Shown here in pieces: positions 31,956 to 41,431 of a DNA stretch of 64,000 bases. Position 1 is the first letter of the stretch, and each line of letters starts with the position of its first letter. The notes beneath the pieces are model-generated. The model was not told the origin of the DNA. It saw nothing but the letters and a program-made list of their open reading frames with translations, and searched no databases. The stretch lies in the NCBI RefSeq assembly GCF_013112485.1, contig NZ_JABFHG010000001.1:434001-498000 (forward strand), in the 5' to 3' direction. The stretch comes from Roseicella sp. DB1501 (GTDB lineage Bacteria > Pseudomonadota > Alphaproteobacteria > Acetobacterales > Acetobacteraceae). The position numbers were made by a program, and so were the translations under genes.

Positions 31956-34460
31956 TCAGGCCAGGACCGGTGCCGCGAGGCATTGGGCGAGGCTCTCAAG
32001 CAGCGCCGCACGGTCGAATTTCGCCACGTAGTCGGTGAAGCCGGCGCTGCGGCCGCGCTCGATATCCTCGGGCGCGCCGCGGCTGGTCAGGGCGATCAGC
32101 GGCAGGTCGCGCCAGGGACCCTCTTGCCGCAGGGCGCGAGCGAAGGCGAAGCCGTCCATGCCCGGCATGGTGATGTCCGACAGGATGGCGTCGAAGCCCT
32201 GGCCGCCGTCGCGCAGCCGCAGCGCCTCCGCCGCATCGGGCACCGCGGTCACGGCATAGCCGGCGGCGCTGAGCGCCGGGACGACCAGGTTGCGGAAGAA
32301 GGCGCTGTCCTCGACGAGCAGCACGCGCCGGCCGCTGCCGGTCCTGGCCGCGCCGCCGAACCAGTCCTCGCCCGCCTCGCGCAGCCACCAGGCGGTGTCG
32401 AGCAGCTCCGTCACCCGCCCGGCGACGACCGCGCTGCCGAGATAGCCTGGCCGCTCGCCGGCGGGATCGATGGTCAGCCGCGCCTCGACGACGTCGAGGA
32501 TCTCGTCGACCATGACGCCCATCGAGCGCTCGCCATCGCCGAAGACGAGCACCGGCTGCCGCGGCGGCGCGAGCGCCGGGTCCCAATGGCCGGAAAGCGG
32601 CAGCAGCGGCATCAGCCGGCCGCGATACTGCACCAGCGGGCGGCCGCCGACCTGCTCGATGCGCCCCGCCTCGACATCCTCGAGCCGCGCGACGAGGCCG
32701 AGCGGCACCGCCTTCGGCGTGGCGTCCCCCGCCCGGAAGAGCAGCAGCGCCGTGCCCGCCTCGGAGGTCGCCCCGGCCTGCGGCACCGCCTCGCGCTCGG
32801 CCTCCGCCTCGGCGGCATCGGCGCCGAGGCCGGTCGCCCGGGCGATCCCGTTCGGGTCGAGGATCATGATGACGCTGCCGTCGCCGAGGATGGTGTTGCC
32901 GCCGAACATCGTCACATGGCGCAGGATCGGCGCCACGGGCTTCACCACGATCTCCTCGGTATCGAAGACGCGGTCGACGATGATGCCGAGCACATGCGCG
33001 CCGACCTGGGTGACGACGACGAAGCCGCTGCCCGCCCCGGCCGCCGGCCGCAGCCGCAGCAGCCCCGCCAGGTCGACGAGCGGCAGCAGCCGGTCGCGCA
33101 GCCGCAGCACCGGCGCGTCCTTGATGTGCTCGATCTGCGCCGCGCCCTCGCTGCCCACCCGGACGAGCTCGACCACGCCGATCTGCGGGATGGCGAAGCG
33201 CTCGCCCCCCGCCTCGACGATCAGCGCCGAGACGATGGCGAGCGTCAGCGGAATCTTGATGACGAAGCTGGTACCGCGGCCCTCGCGCGAGCGGATGTCG
33301 ATGGTGCCGCCGATCCGCTCCATGTTGGTCTTGACGACGTCCATGCCGACGCCGCGGCCGGAGACGGCGGTCACCGCGGCGGCGGTCGAGAAGCCCGGCC
33401 GGAAGATGAAGCGGTGGATCTCGCGCTCCGACATGCCGGCGAGCTCGGCTTCGGTGGCCAGGCCTTGCGCCAGCACCTTCTGCCGGATGCGCTCGGCATT
33501 CAGCCCGCGACCGTCATCGCCGATCTCGATGACGATGTGCCCGCCCTCGTGCCGCGCATCGAGCGTGATGCGGCCGGTCTCCGGCTTGCCAGCCAGCAGC
33601 CGCTCCTCCGGCCGTTCCAGCCCGTGGTCGCCGGAGTTGCGGACCATGTGCGTCAGCGGATCCTTGATCAGCTCGAGCACCTGCCGGTCGAGCTCGGTCT
33701 CGGCGCCGCGCATCTCAAGCGCGATCTTCTTGCCGAGCTCGAGGCCGAGGTCGCGGACCAGGCGCGGCAGCTTCGCCCAGGCATGTCCGATCGGCTGCAT
33801 GCGCGTCTTCATCACCCCTTCCTGCAGATCGGTGGTGATGTGCGAGAGGCGCTGCAGCGGCACGGCGAAGGCGCTGTCCTCGCGAGCGCGGGCGAGCTGC
33901 AGGAGCTGGTTGCGCGTCAGCACCAGCTCCGAGACCAGCATCATCAGATCCTCGAGCACCTCGACCGAGACGCGGATCGTCTGCGGCGGCGAGGCGCCGC
34001 CGGGCGCGGCCGGCACCGGGTCCGGCTCGGGCGCGGCGGCCGGGGACGGCGCCGATGGGGGCGCCAGGGCGGCGGGTGGCGCCTGTCCCTCGGCCTCGGC
34101 ATCGAGGCGGGCGATCAGCGGCGCATCCTCGCCGGCCGGCTCCTGCCCCGTCGCCTCGAGCCCCGCGACGATGCCGCGGATGGCGTCGAGCGCCGCGAGG
34201 ATCAGCGAGATGCCCCCCTGCGTCACCGGCAGCGTGCCGTCGCGGTAGCGGCCGAGGACGTTCTCCGCCGCATGCGCCACCCGCTCCAGCCGCGTCAGGC
34301 CGAGGAAGCCGCAGGTGCCCTTGATGGTATGGACGATCCGGAAAACCTCGGAGAGCGTCGCGGCACCCTGCGGTGCGCGTTCCAGCCGCACCAGGGCGGC
34401 ATCCAGGGCGAGCAGCCCCTCATTCGTCTCGGTCAGGAAGTCGGCGAGCAGGTCGTCCAT
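31956..34460 (-). CDS. cheA: Hybrid chemotaxis histidine kinase CheA with C-terminal receiver
   Basis: An 834-residue CheA. Domains in order: HPt/P1 with IVHTIKGTCGFLGL (phospho-His near 46), a Pro/Ala-rich linker with no recognisable CheY-binding P2 domain (about 125-160), dimerisation P3 (LMMLVSELVLTRNQLL), kinase P4 (LTHMVRNSGDHGLE, IGDDGRGLN, SGRGVGMDVVKTN), a CheW-like P5, a second CheW-like segment (SMGVMVDEILDVVEARL), and a C-terminal receiver (LLVEDSAFFRNLVVPAL, ILSDITMPGMDGFAFAR). Hybrid CheA proteins of this type are common in Rhodospirillales. I chose ATG 34460 because GAGGG lies at good spacing; ATG 34466 sits too close to it. Confidence 0.93.
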   Translation of the reverse strand: MDDLLADFLTETNEGLLALDAALVRLERAPQGAATLSEVFRIVHTIKGTCGFLGLTRLERVAHAAENVLGRYRDGTLPVTQGGISLILAALDAIRGIVAGLEATGQEPAGEDAPLIARLDAEAEGQAPPAALAPPSAPSPAAAPEPDPVPAAPGGASPPQTIRVSVEVLEDLMMLVSELVLTRNQLLQLARAREDSAFAVPLQRLSHITTDLQEGVMKTRMQPIGHAWAKLPRLVRDLGLELGKKIALEMRGAETELDRQVLELIKDPLTHMVRNSGDHGLERPEERLLAGKPETGRITLDARHEGGHIVIEIGDDGRGLNAERIRQKVLAQGLATEAELAGMSEREIHRFIFRPGFSTAAAVTAVSGRGVGMDVVKTNMERIGGTIDIRSREGRGTSFVIKIPLTLAIVSALIVEAGGERFAIPQIGVVELVRVGSEGAAQIEHIKDAPVLRLRDRLLPLVDLAGLLRLRPAAGAGSGFVVVTQVGAHVLGIIVDRVFDTEEIVVKPVAPILRHVTMFGGNTILGDGSVIMILDPNGIARATGLGADAAEAEAEREAVPQAGATSEAGTALLLFRAGDATPKAVPLGLVARLEDVEAGRIEQVGGRPLVQYRGRLMPLLPLSGHWDPALAPPRQPVLVFGDGERSMGVMVDEILDVVEARLTIDPAGERPGYLGSAVVAGRVTELLDTAWWLREAGEDWFGGAARTGSGRRVLLVEDSAFFRNLVVPALSAAGYAVTAVPDAAEALRLRDGGQGFDAILSDITMPGMDGFAFARALRQEGPWRDLPLIALTSRGAPEDIERGRSAGFTDYVAKFDRAALLESLAQCLAAPVLA

Positions 34461-34595
34461 TCTCATCCCTCGCTGGCGCGCCGCGACGGCGCCGGGCGAG
34501 CCGACAGACTGGGCGATGCGGGCGAAGATTTCGTAAAGCGGATAGGGGAACGCGTGCCGCCGATCGGAGGGGCTTGCCCGATCCGGCGATCACGC

Positions 34596-35204
34596 TCAGC
34601 CGCCCGGCGGCTCCAGCCGCAGCGCCGGCAGCCCCGTCGCCACGCTGGGCCCGAAGGCGACCTGCCAGCCGCGCTCGGCCGCCTGCCCCAGCAGCAGCGG
34701 CGCCAGGATGCCGCGCGGCCCCTCGGTGGCCGTCGCGCCAGCGAAGAGTGCGCGCAGCCCGGCGGGCCAGGCGGCGTCGCGGCCGGCCGGGCTGACCACC
34801 AGCCCATCCTCGGCCGAGCCGCCGAGCAGCACGGTGCCGCCGCGCGGCAGCGCCTCCGCCCCGAGTAGCGCCGCGTTCAACGCCAGCGGCACCAGCGGCG
34901 CCGGCAGGGTCGTGCCCGGCGCCAGCGCGGCCAGGTGGAAGGCGACGCGCCCGGCGCTCGGCGCCCCGGCGAGGAGGGCGGCGATCTCCTCGGCGCCGAG
35001 CTCGGAGGCAACCCCGCCCCAGGCGGCGGCGAAGAGGCAAAGCCGCTGGCGCAGGCCGATGGCCGTCTCGCGCGCCAGGCCGAGCAGATCGGTATCGCCC
35101 TCGCCCACCAGGTCGAGCGTGCCGGCGAGGGTGCCGACGGCGCCACCGAGATCGTGGCAGAGACGGGCGGCCAGCGCCTCGGCAAGCTGGGTTTCCGCAA
35201 CCAT
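34596..35204 (-). CDS. chpT: Histidine phosphotransferase ChpT-like protein
   Basis: A 202-residue protein of the ChpT family, which passes phosphate from the CckA hybrid kinase to CtrA and CpdR. The dimerisation helix carries the phospho-His in LAARLCHDLGGAVGTLAG (about His17), and the degenerate ATPase-like C-terminal half follows (ALAPGTTLPAPLVPLALNAA; GTVLLGGSAEDGLVV). The CHD motif corresponds to the CHDF/CHDL site of known ChpT proteins. An AGGAAG precedes ATG 35204. It lies upstream of cheA on the same strand, with 135 bp between, while ctrA is 6 kb away: both ends of the phosphorelay flank the che operon. Confidence 0.85.
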   Translation of the reverse strand: MVAETQLAEALAARLCHDLGGAVGTLAGTLDLVGEGDTDLLGLARETAIGLRQRLCLFAAAWGGVASELGAEEIAALLAGAPSAGRVAFHLAALAPGTTLPAPLVPLALNAALLGAEALPRGGTVLLGGSAEDGLVVSPAGRDAAWPAGLRALFAGATATEGPRGILAPLLLGQAAERGWQVAFGPSVATGLPALRLEPPGG

Positions 35205-35421
35205 GGAACGCTTCCTGTCCTGTCGCGGGAGCGCCGTCTGCCCCCGCGCGACCCGTGCGACGGGGCCGACCATCCGCCCGGCCGGGGGCGTCCTTCGCTG
35301 GCGCGACCCTGCCGGCCATGAGCAACCGCAAATCGGTCCGGGCGGCTCCATATCCCGCCAAACGTGTCTAGATTGCCGGAACTTGGCGGGACCTGTCATC
35401 ATTTATGAACCAGGAGGGGAA

Positions 35422-35595
35422 GTGCCCAGCATCATCGAACCGGGCATGCGCGTGCGCCATCCGGACCGCCCCGATTGGGGCGAGGGGCAGGTCCAGTCCG
35501 TCATCGGCAACCGGATCACCGTTAATTTCGAGCATGCCGGCAAGCTGCTGATCAATGCCGCGCTGGTCGAGCTGGAGGTGGTGGAGGAGGGCTGA
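35422..35595 (+). CDS. DUF3553 domain protein
   Basis: A 57-residue protein of the DUF3553 family, recognised by [20 protein letters not shown] and [13 protein letters not shown]. This resembles the small SH3-like/CarD-like barrel seen at the C-terminus of UvrD-type helicases, so nucleic-acid or polymerase contact is possible, but no function is established. The start is GTG 35422 with a strong AGGAGGGG site 5 bases away. It is located upstream of moaA on the same strand, about 170 bp apart. Confidence 0.82.
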   Translation: MPSIIEPGMRVRHPDRPDWGEGQVQSVIGNRITVNFEHAGKLLINAALVELEVVEEG

Positions 35596-35622
35596 CCGCC
35601 GGCCGGGGCACGGGTGCAGGCC

Positions 35623-35660
35623 ATCGGGCGCGAGCTACCGGGCGCGAGCTATCGGGCGCA
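35623..35660. repeat. Short tandem repeat, 14-bp unit, about 2.7 copies
   Basis: Units ATCGGGCGCGAGCT (35623-35636), ACCGGGCGCGAGCT (35637-35650) and a partial ATCGGGCGCA (35651-35660). It lies in the non-coding gap between the DUF3553 gene and moaA. It might vary in copy number between strains; no function is evident. Confidence 0.7.
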
Positions 35661-35767
35661 GGGCAGCCCCGCGCCGGGCGCGGCGGGCCGGGGGCTTGCG
35701 GTCCGCCGGGGGCGCGGCCCAAATGCCTGGCAATGAACCGAAACCCTCTGCACGGGGAATGCTGTCC

Positions 35768-36760
35768 ATGATCGATCCGTTCGGCCGACGGATCTCCTAC
35801 CTGCGCGTTTCCGTCACCGACCGGTGCGACCTTCGCTGCGTCTACTGCATGGCGGAGGACATGACCTTCCTGCCGAAGCGGGAGGTGCTGACGCTCGAGG
35901 AGCTGGACCGGCTGTGCGGCGCCTTCATCGGGCTCGGGGTGGAGAAGATCCGGCTGACCGGTGGCGAGCCGCTGGTCCGCAAGAACGTGCTGTCGCTGTT
36001 CCGGAGCCTCGGCGCCCGGATCGGCGCCGGCGGGCTGCGGGAGCTGACGGTCACCACCAACGGCACCCAGCTCGGCCAGATGGCCGAGCCGCTCTACGCG
36101 GCCGGGGTGCGGCGGATCAATGTCTCGCTCGACACGCTCGATCCGGGCCTGTTCCACGCGGTCACCCGCTGGGGCGCGCTGGAGAAGGTGCTGGACGGGA
36201 TCTTCGCCGCCAAGGCGGCCGGCCTCGCCGTGAAGATCAACGCCGTTGCCCTCAAGGGGGTGAACGAGGGCGAGTATGACCGCATGCTGGCCTGGTGCGG
36301 CGAGCACGGCTTCGATCTCTGCCTGATCGAGACCATGCCGATGGGCGACATCACCGGCGACCGCACCGACCAGTACCTGCCGCTCTCCCTGGTGCGCTCC
36401 CGCCTGCGCGAGCATTGGACGCTGGAGGAGACCGACTACCGCACCGGCGGCCCGGCCCGCTACTACGCGGTGAAGGAGACCGGCACCCGCATCGGCTTCA
36501 TCACGCCGATGACTCATAATTTCTGCGAAAGCTGCAACCGGGTGCGGCTGACCTGCACCGGGACGCTGTACATGTGCCTCGGCCAGGAGGATTCGGCCGA
36601 TTTCCGCGCCCTGCTCCGCGACCCCTCGGTGGACGACGCCCAGCTGCAGGCCGCCATCGCCGCGGCGATCGCGCGGAAGCCGAAGGGACATGACTTCATC
36701 ATCGACCGGCGGCATAACCGACCTTCGGTCGGCCGGCACATGAGTGTGACCGGCGGCTGA
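35768..36760 (+). CDS. moaA: GTP 3',8-cyclase MoaA
   Basis: A 330-residue radical SAM enzyme that starts molybdenum cofactor synthesis by cyclising GTP. The N-terminal cluster motif is CDLRCVYC and the second [4Fe-4S] site is [12 protein letters not shown] followed by a cysteine 13 residues on (LYMC). The GTGGEP-type motif appears as [11 protein letters not shown], and the C-terminus ends in the conserved Gly-Gly. I chose ATG 35768, which has GGGGAA 8 bases upstream, over ATG 35759, which is too close to that site. MoaC and other moa genes are not in the window. Confidence 0.95.
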   Translation: MIDPFGRRISYLRVSVTDRCDLRCVYCMAEDMTFLPKREVLTLEELDRLCGAFIGLGVEKIRLTGGEPLVRKNVLSLFRSLGARIGAGGLRELTVTTNGTQLGQMAEPLYAAGVRRINVSLDTLDPGLFHAVTRWGALEKVLDGIFAAKAAGLAVKINAVALKGVNEGEYDRMLAWCGEHGFDLCLIETMPMGDITGDRTDQYLPLSLVRSRLREHWTLEETDYRTGGPARYYAVKETGTRIGFITPMTHNFCESCNRVRLTCTGTLYMCLGQEDSADFRALLRDPSVDDAQLQAAIAAAIARKPKGHDFIIDRRHNRPSVGRHMSVTGG

Positions 36761-36808
36761 TCCGGCCGGGGCGGCAATCCCGGCGCCCCATGCCGAGGTG
36801 CACCGCCC

Positions 36809-37198
36809 ATGGCCCTGCTGCAGGAACTCGCATCGCGGCTCGCCATCCCCGGCCTGCCGGGCTGGACCGGGCTGCTCGCCCTGCTCCTGCTGCTGCTGGC
36901 CGGCCTCGCCTATCTGCTGATGCCCTTCAGCGTCTTCGGCCTCAAGGGCCGGCTGGATTCGCTCGAGGCGCAGCTCGACGAGATCCAGGCCGAGATCCGC
37001 AGTCTCTCCCTGCAGCTCTCCGGGGCGCCGCGGCGGGCCGTCGCCGATGACTGGGTGGAGCTGCCGCGGCGCAACCGGGCGGAGGAGGAGCCGCCCCGGG
37101 TCACTCCCCCCGTGCCGCCGCCCGCCGCCTGGCCGGAGCCCTCGCGCGGCGGCCGGGCCGAGCCGCGGCTGGACTGGCCGGGCGACCGTCGCCGCTGA
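36809..37198 (+). CDS. Membrane-anchored protein with short coiled coil (hypothetical)
   Basis: A 129-residue protein. A single transmembrane segment (LLALLLLLLAGLAYLLMPF, about 22-40) is followed by a short amphipathic helix (GRLDSLEAQLDEIQAEIRSL) and a Pro/Arg-rich tail ending PRLDWPGDRRR. The layout, a membrane anchor plus coiled coil plus disordered cytoplasmic tail, suggests a scaffold or assembly factor, but no family is recognised. It is 48 bp downstream of moaA and might be co-transcribed. Confidence 0.6.
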   Translation: MALLQELASRLAIPGLPGWTGLLALLLLLLAGLAYLLMPFSVFGLKGRLDSLEAQLDEIQAEIRSLSLQLSGAPRRAVADDWVELPRRNRAEEEPPRVTPPVPPPAAWPEPSRGGRAEPRLDWPGDRRR

Positions 37199-37300
37199 CG
37201 GGGACGGCGCTGACCGGGAGCGGCGCGACCAGGCGGCACGGCCTCGCTTGCCCCCGGCGCCCCGCCGGGGCTTGATGCCGGCACCGGCAAGGGGGGTCGC

Positions 37301-38146
37301 ATGCGCGTCAGCGTCATCCAGATGAACCAGGGCAGCGACAAGGCGGCCAATCTCGATCAGGCGCGCCGGCTGGTCGCGGCGGCGGTCGAGGCGGACCGGC
37401 CGGGCCTCGTCACCCTGCCGGAGACCTGGACCAATCTCGGCGGCGGGCGGGACAGCCGCCGGGCCGCGGCGGAGGTGCTGCCGCCCGAAGGCTCCGCCGC
37501 GCCGGGCGGGCCGGCCTACGAGTTGCTGCGCGGCCTCGCGCGCGAGCACGGCATCCATGTCCATGGCGGCTCGATGATCGAGGATGGCGGCGAGAGGCTG
37601 TTCAACACCACGGTCGTCTTCGACCCCTCCGGCCGCGAGATCGCGCGCTACCGCAAGATCCACCTCTTCGACATCACCGGGCCGGACGGCACCGGCTATC
37701 GCGAGAGCGCCCTCTACGGCGCCGGCGACCGGCTGGTGACCTTCGAGGCCGGCGGCATCACCTTCGGCTGCACCATCTGCTACGACATCCGCTTCGCCGA
37801 GGAATACCTGGCGCTGCGCCGGCTCGGCGCGGAGGCGATCTTCGTGCCCTCCAACTTCACCCTGCAGACCGGCAAGGACCACTGGGAGGTGCTGATGCGC
37901 GCCCGGGCGATCGAGAGCCAGTGCTGGATCCTCGCCGCCGCCTCCACCGGCCAGTACGAGGAGCGCGGCGCCATGCGATCGGTCTACGGGCATTCGCTGG
38001 TGGCCGACCCCTGGGGCCATGTGGTCGCCAAGGCCTCGGACGGGATCGGCTGGGCGACGGCGCGGATCAACCCGGCGGTCACCGCCCGCGTCCGACGCGA
38101 CATGCCGGTCCTTGAGCATCGCGTAGCGCGACCGATCGCGCTGTGA
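37301..38146 (+). CDS. Carbon-nitrogen hydrolase (nitrilase superfamily amidase)
   Basis: A 281-residue nitrilase-superfamily enzyme. The catalytic triad is Glu41 (TLPETWTN), Lys119 ([11 protein letters not shown]) and Cys160 ([15 protein letters not shown]). It resembles the Nit1/Nit2 (omega-amidase or deaminated-glutathione amidase) branch, so an amide-repair role is plausible; the exact substrate is open. It is followed directly by NAD kinase, 7 bases away, so the two are probably one transcription unit. GGGGGG precedes ATG 37301. Confidence 0.88.
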   Translation: MRVSVIQMNQGSDKAANLDQARRLVAAAVEADRPGLVTLPETWTNLGGGRDSRRAAAEVLPPEGSAAPGGPAYELLRGLAREHGIHVHGGSMIEDGGERLFNTTVVFDPSGREIARYRKIHLFDITGPDGTGYRESALYGAGDRLVTFEAGGITFGCTICYDIRFAEEYLALRRLGAEAIFVPSNFTLQTGKDHWEVLMRARAIESQCWILAAASTGQYEERGAMRSVYGHSLVADPWGHVVAKASDGIGWATARINPAVTARVRRDMPVLEHRVARPIAL

Positions 38147-38153
38147 GCGCCGC

Positions 38154-38978
38154 GTGAGCGACGTCCCGGTCCCCCTCCCCTTCCCGCAGCCCGTCGCCCG
38201 GCGGACCGAGGATGTCCGCGGCCGCATTGCCTTCCACGCCGCCGCCACCGATGTGGCGCGCGCCGCCCGGGCGCGGCTCGTCGCCCGCTATGGCGAGGTG
38301 CCGCCGGAGCAGGCGGCGGCCATCGTCGCGCTCGGCGGCGACGGCGGCATGCTGGAGACGCAGCATCGCTGGCTCGGCCACAACATCCCGGTCTACGGGA
38401 TGAATTGCGGCAGCGTCGGCTTCCTGATGAACGAGTTCCGCGAGGAGCGGCTGGAGGAGCGGCTGGCCGAGGCGCAGGCGGCGGTGCTGCACCCGCTGCG
38501 CATGCGGGCGAGCACCGAGATCGGCGGCACCGCCGAGGCGCTGGCGATCAACGAGGTCTCGCTGCTGCGCGAGACCCGCCAGGCCGCCAAGGTGCGCATC
38601 CTGGTCGATGGCAAGGTGCGGCTGCCGGAGCTGATCTGCGACGGCGTCCTGGTGGCGACGCCGGCCGGCAGCACCGCCTACAACCTCTCGGCGCATGGGC
38701 CGATCGTGCCGCTCGGCGCCAATCTGATGCCGCTGACGCCGATCTCCGCCTTCCGGCCGCGGCGCTGGCGCGGCGCGCTGCTGCCGGGCGAGGCGGCGGT
38801 GGTGTTCGAGATCCTCGAGGCGGAGAAGCGCCCGGTCGCGGCGGTCGCCGACTATACCGAGGTGCGGGACGTCCGCCGCGTCGAGGTGCGGGAGGATCGC
38901 AGCGTCGCGCTGACCCTGCTCTTCGATCCCGATCACGGGCTGAGCGAGCGGATCATCGCCGAGCAGTTCACCGTATAG
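38154..38978 (+). CDS. nadK: NAD kinase
   Basis: A 274-residue NAD kinase that phosphorylates NAD to NADP. The signature is [11 protein letters not shown] (GGDG, Asp63), then [23 protein letters not shown], and the [17 protein letters not shown] block that forms the NAD site. The start is GTG 38154. Compared with many bacterial enzymes the N-terminus is shortened and begins with a proline-rich stretch ([13 protein letters not shown]). The essential role makes this a core gene. Confidence 0.92.
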   Translation: MSDVPVPLPFPQPVARRTEDVRGRIAFHAAATDVARAARARLVARYGEVPPEQAAAIVALGGDGGMLETQHRWLGHNIPVYGMNCGSVGFLMNEFREERLEERLAEAQAAVLHPLRMRASTEIGGTAEALAINEVSLLRETRQAAKVRILVDGKVRLPELICDGVLVATPAGSTAYNLSAHGPIVPLGANLMPLTPISAFRPRRWRGALLPGEAAVVFEILEAEKRPVAAVADYTEVRDVRRVEVREDRSVALTLLFDPDHGLSERIIAEQFTV

Positions 38979-39088
38979 AGCAACGCGCCGCAGCCCTGGA
39001 CGCCGATGCCCGCCCTGCCGAGCCGCCCTCCCACCGGTCCCGACGCCAGGCTCGACACCAGAACAGCGACCAGCTGGACCTGCCGCCC

Positions 39089-40252
39089 GTGACGCCGGCG
39101 AGCGACCTCCGCCTCGTCCTCGGTATCGCCATCGGCCAGACCATCGGCTGGGGCACGCTCTTCTCCGTCTTCCCGCTCTTCGGCGCGCCGATGGAGGCCG
39201 AGCTCGGCTGGTCGCGGGCCGAGATCAATGCCGGGCTGACCCTCGCCCTGCTGGTCTCGGGCATCGCCGCCATCCCGGTCGGCCGGCATGTCGACCGGCA
39301 TGGCGGCCGTGGCCTGCTCGCCGCCGGCGCCTGGCTGGGCGCCGCGCTGCTGGCGCTGTGGTCGGCGACGGACAGCCTGGCGCTCTACTGGCTGCTCTGG
39401 GCGGCGATGGGCCTCGCCCAGGCGGCGGCGCTCTGGGGCCCGGCCATGGCGGTCGTCGTCAATGCGGCGCGCGACGCCAATCGCAGCATCGCCGGCATCA
39501 CCTTCATCACCGGCTTTACCGGCACCGTCTTCGTCCCGCTCGGCGCGGCGCTGATCGCGGCGCTCGGCTGGCGCGGCGCGCTGCTCGGCCTCGCCGGGCT
39601 GCAGCTCATCCCCGGCCTGCTGGCGCTCTGGCTGCTGCCGCCGCCGCAGCCGCGCGACCCGGCACGCCCGGCGGCGCCCTTCCGGCTTGGCGCCGTGGTG
39701 CGCGGCCCCGCCTTCCTCGGCCTCGCCGCCTGCTTCGCGGCGCATGCCTTCATCGCCACCGGCCTCGGCGCGCATGCCATCCCGCTGCTGCGCGAGCGCG
39801 CGCTGCCGGAGGCGAGCGTGCTGCTGGTCGTCGCGCTGCACGGTCCCTTCCAGGTCGCCGCCCGGCTGGCGCTGTTCGGCCTCGGCCGGCGGGTGACCAT
39901 GCGCGGCGTCGGCACCCTGGCGACGCTGCTGGCGCCGCTCGGCATGCTCATCCTCGCGCTGGCCCCGCCGGAGCTGGCCTGGCTGGCGCTCTACGCCCTG
40001 GCCTGGGCGGTGGCGGACGGGCTGATGACCATCGTGCGCGCTGCGGGCGTGGCGGAGATCCTCGGCCGCGAGGGCTATGGCGCCATCACCGGCGCCCTCA
40101 GCGTGGCGACCGTGCTGCCGCGCACCGCGGCGCCCCTGCTGCTCGCCCTGATCTGGGAGGGCGCCGGGAGCTATGCGCCGGTCCCCTGGCTCTTCGCCGC
40201 CCTGGCGCTGCTCGCCGCCGCCGCCTTCACCGTCGCGGCACGGCGCGGCTGA
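39089..40252 (+). CDS. MFS transporter
   Basis: A 387-residue membrane protein with about 12 hydrophobic segments. The loop between helices 2 and 3 has PVGRHVDRHGGRGLLAAG, a recognisable MFS motif A variant, and GIAIGQTIGWGTLFSVFPLF opens the first helix, typical of the oxalate/formate-like or YbfB-like MFS groups. The transported compound is unknown. The start GTG 39089 lacks a good ribosome site; homologues begin near this LRLVLGIAIGQ segment. It follows nadK by 110 bp on the same strand. Confidence 0.83.
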   Translation: MTPASDLRLVLGIAIGQTIGWGTLFSVFPLFGAPMEAELGWSRAEINAGLTLALLVSGIAAIPVGRHVDRHGGRGLLAAGAWLGAALLALWSATDSLALYWLLWAAMGLAQAAALWGPAMAVVVNAARDANRSIAGITFITGFTGTVFVPLGAALIAALGWRGALLGLAGLQLIPGLLALWLLPPPQPRDPARPAAPFRLGAVVRGPAFLGLAACFAAHAFIATGLGAHAIPLLRERALPEASVLLVVALHGPFQVAARLALFGLGRRVTMRGVGTLATLLAPLGMLILALAPPELAWLALYALAWAVADGLMTIVRAAGVAEILGREGYGAITGALSVATVLPRTAAPLLLALIWEGAGSYAPVPWLFAALALLAAAAFTVAARRG

Positions 40253-40256
40253 ACCC

Positions 40257-40397
40257 TCAGCGGTCGCGCGACGGCGTGCGGACATTGCCCCCGAGGCTGC
40301 CGCCGACATAGGGGCCGCTCGACCCCTCGCCGGCGACGCAGGCGGCAAGGGTTAGGAGCAGCATGCAGGCGAGAACGGGGGCGAGGATGCGGGTCAT
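40257..40397 (-). CDS. Small lipoprotein (46 aa) at the end of the peptide-transporter operon
   Basis: A 46-residue protein with a lipoprotein signal peptide: MTRILAPVLACMLLLTLAAC, with lipobox LAAC (Cys20), and a mature part of only about 27 residues (AGEGSSGPYVGGSLGGNV...). Its ATG overlaps the stop of the upstream ATP-binding protein gene (ATGA at 40397-40394), exactly like the other junctions in this operon, which supports it as a real, co-translated gene. Function unknown; similar entericidin-like or small outer membrane lipoproteins exist. Confidence 0.7.
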   Translation of the reverse strand: MTRILAPVLACMLLLTLAACVAGEGSSGPYVGGSLGGNVRTPSRDR

Positions 40398-41431
40398 GCG
40401 GCGTCGTTCAGGTGGCAGGCGGAGCGATGGCCCGGCGCGACCTCGCGCAGCGCCGGCCGCTCGATCCGGCAGCGCTCGAAGGCATGCGGGCAGCGCGGGT
40501 GGAAGTGGCAACCGGGGGGCGGGTTGAGCGGCGAGGGAATCTCGCCCTTCACGCCGGAGAAGGCGCGCTTGCGCGCCTCGATCCGCGGCACCTCGGCCAG
40601 CAGGGCGCGCGTATAGGGGTGGTTGGGCCGCTGGAAGACCTCCTCGGCCGGCGCCTCCTCGACGACCCGTCCGAGATACATGATCACCACCCGGTCCGAG
40701 AGATGCTCGACCACGCCGAGATCGTGGCTGATGAACAGGTAGGTCAGGTCGAGCTCGCGCCGGAGCTTCATGAAGAGGTTGAGGATCTGCGCCTGGATCG
40801 AGACGTCGAGCGCCGCCACGGCCTCGTCGCAGATCAGGAAGTCCGGCTGCACCGCGAGCGCCCGGGCGATGCCGATGCGCTGCCGTTGGCCGCCGGAGAA
40901 CTGGTGCGGGTAGCGCCGCTTCAGCGTGGGGTCGAGCCCGGCGCGGCGCAGCTGCTCGTCCACATAGGCATCCAGCCCGCCGCGCCGGACCAGGCCGTGA
41001 TATTGCGGCGCCTCTCCCACGATCTCTGCCACCTTGAGCCGCGGGTTGAGCGAGGCGTAGGGATCCTGGAAGATCATCTGGGTGCGCAGCTTCGCCTGCC
41101 GCGCCTCCGCCCCCGAGAGGCCATGCAGGTCGCGCCCCCACCAGAGCACGCTGCCCGCGCTCGGCGGCAGGATGCCGGCGACCATGCGGCCGAGGGTCGA
41201 CTTGCCGCAGCCGCTCTCGCCGACCAGCCCCACCACCTCGCCCTTGCGGATGCTGAGATCGACCCCGTCCACGGCATGGACGACCTCCTCCCGCACCGGC
41301 AGGCCGAGCCGCCGCGCCAGCTTCGCCGCGAAGTCGAGGCTGGTGGCGAAGCGGCGGGAGACGCCGCGCAGCTCGATGATCGGCGGCGCCTCCTGCAGGG
41401 CAGGAGGCGGCGGCGCCAGGGTCTCGCTCAT
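40394..41431 (-). CDS. dppF: Peptide ABC transporter ATP-binding protein (DppF/OppF type)
   Basis: A 345-residue ATPase. Walker A is GLVGESGCGKSTLG, the ABC signature is FSGGQRQRIGIARALA, Walker B is FLICDEAVAALD, and the C-terminal oligopeptide-transporter extension contains GCHFHPRCPHAFERC, a cysteine-rich motif of DppD/DppF/OppD/OppF. It powers uptake together with the DppD-like subunit encoded just upstream, with which it overlaps by 4 bp. Confidence 0.93.
   Translation of the reverse strand: MSETLAPPPPALQEAPPIIELRGVSRRFATSLDFAAKLARRLGLPVREEVVHAVDGVDLSIRKGEVVGLVGESGCGKSTLGRMVAGILPPSAGSVLWWGRDLHGLSGAEARQAKLRTQMIFQDPYASLNPRLKVAEIVGEAPQYHGLVRRGGLDAYVDEQLRRAGLDPTLKRRYPHQFSGGQRQRIGIARALAVQPDFLICDEAVAALDVSIQAQILNLFMKLRRELDLTYLFISHDLGVVEHLSDRVVIMYLGRVVEEAPAEEVFQRPNHPYTRALLAEVPRIEARKRAFSGVKGEIPSPLNPPPGCHFHPRCPHAFERCRIERPALREVAPGHRSACHLNDAA

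Noticed and set aside
31320-34868. 1182-codon open frame on the plus strand
   Set aside because: It is antisense to cheW and cheA, is low-complexity and has no recognisable domain; it is a GC artefact.
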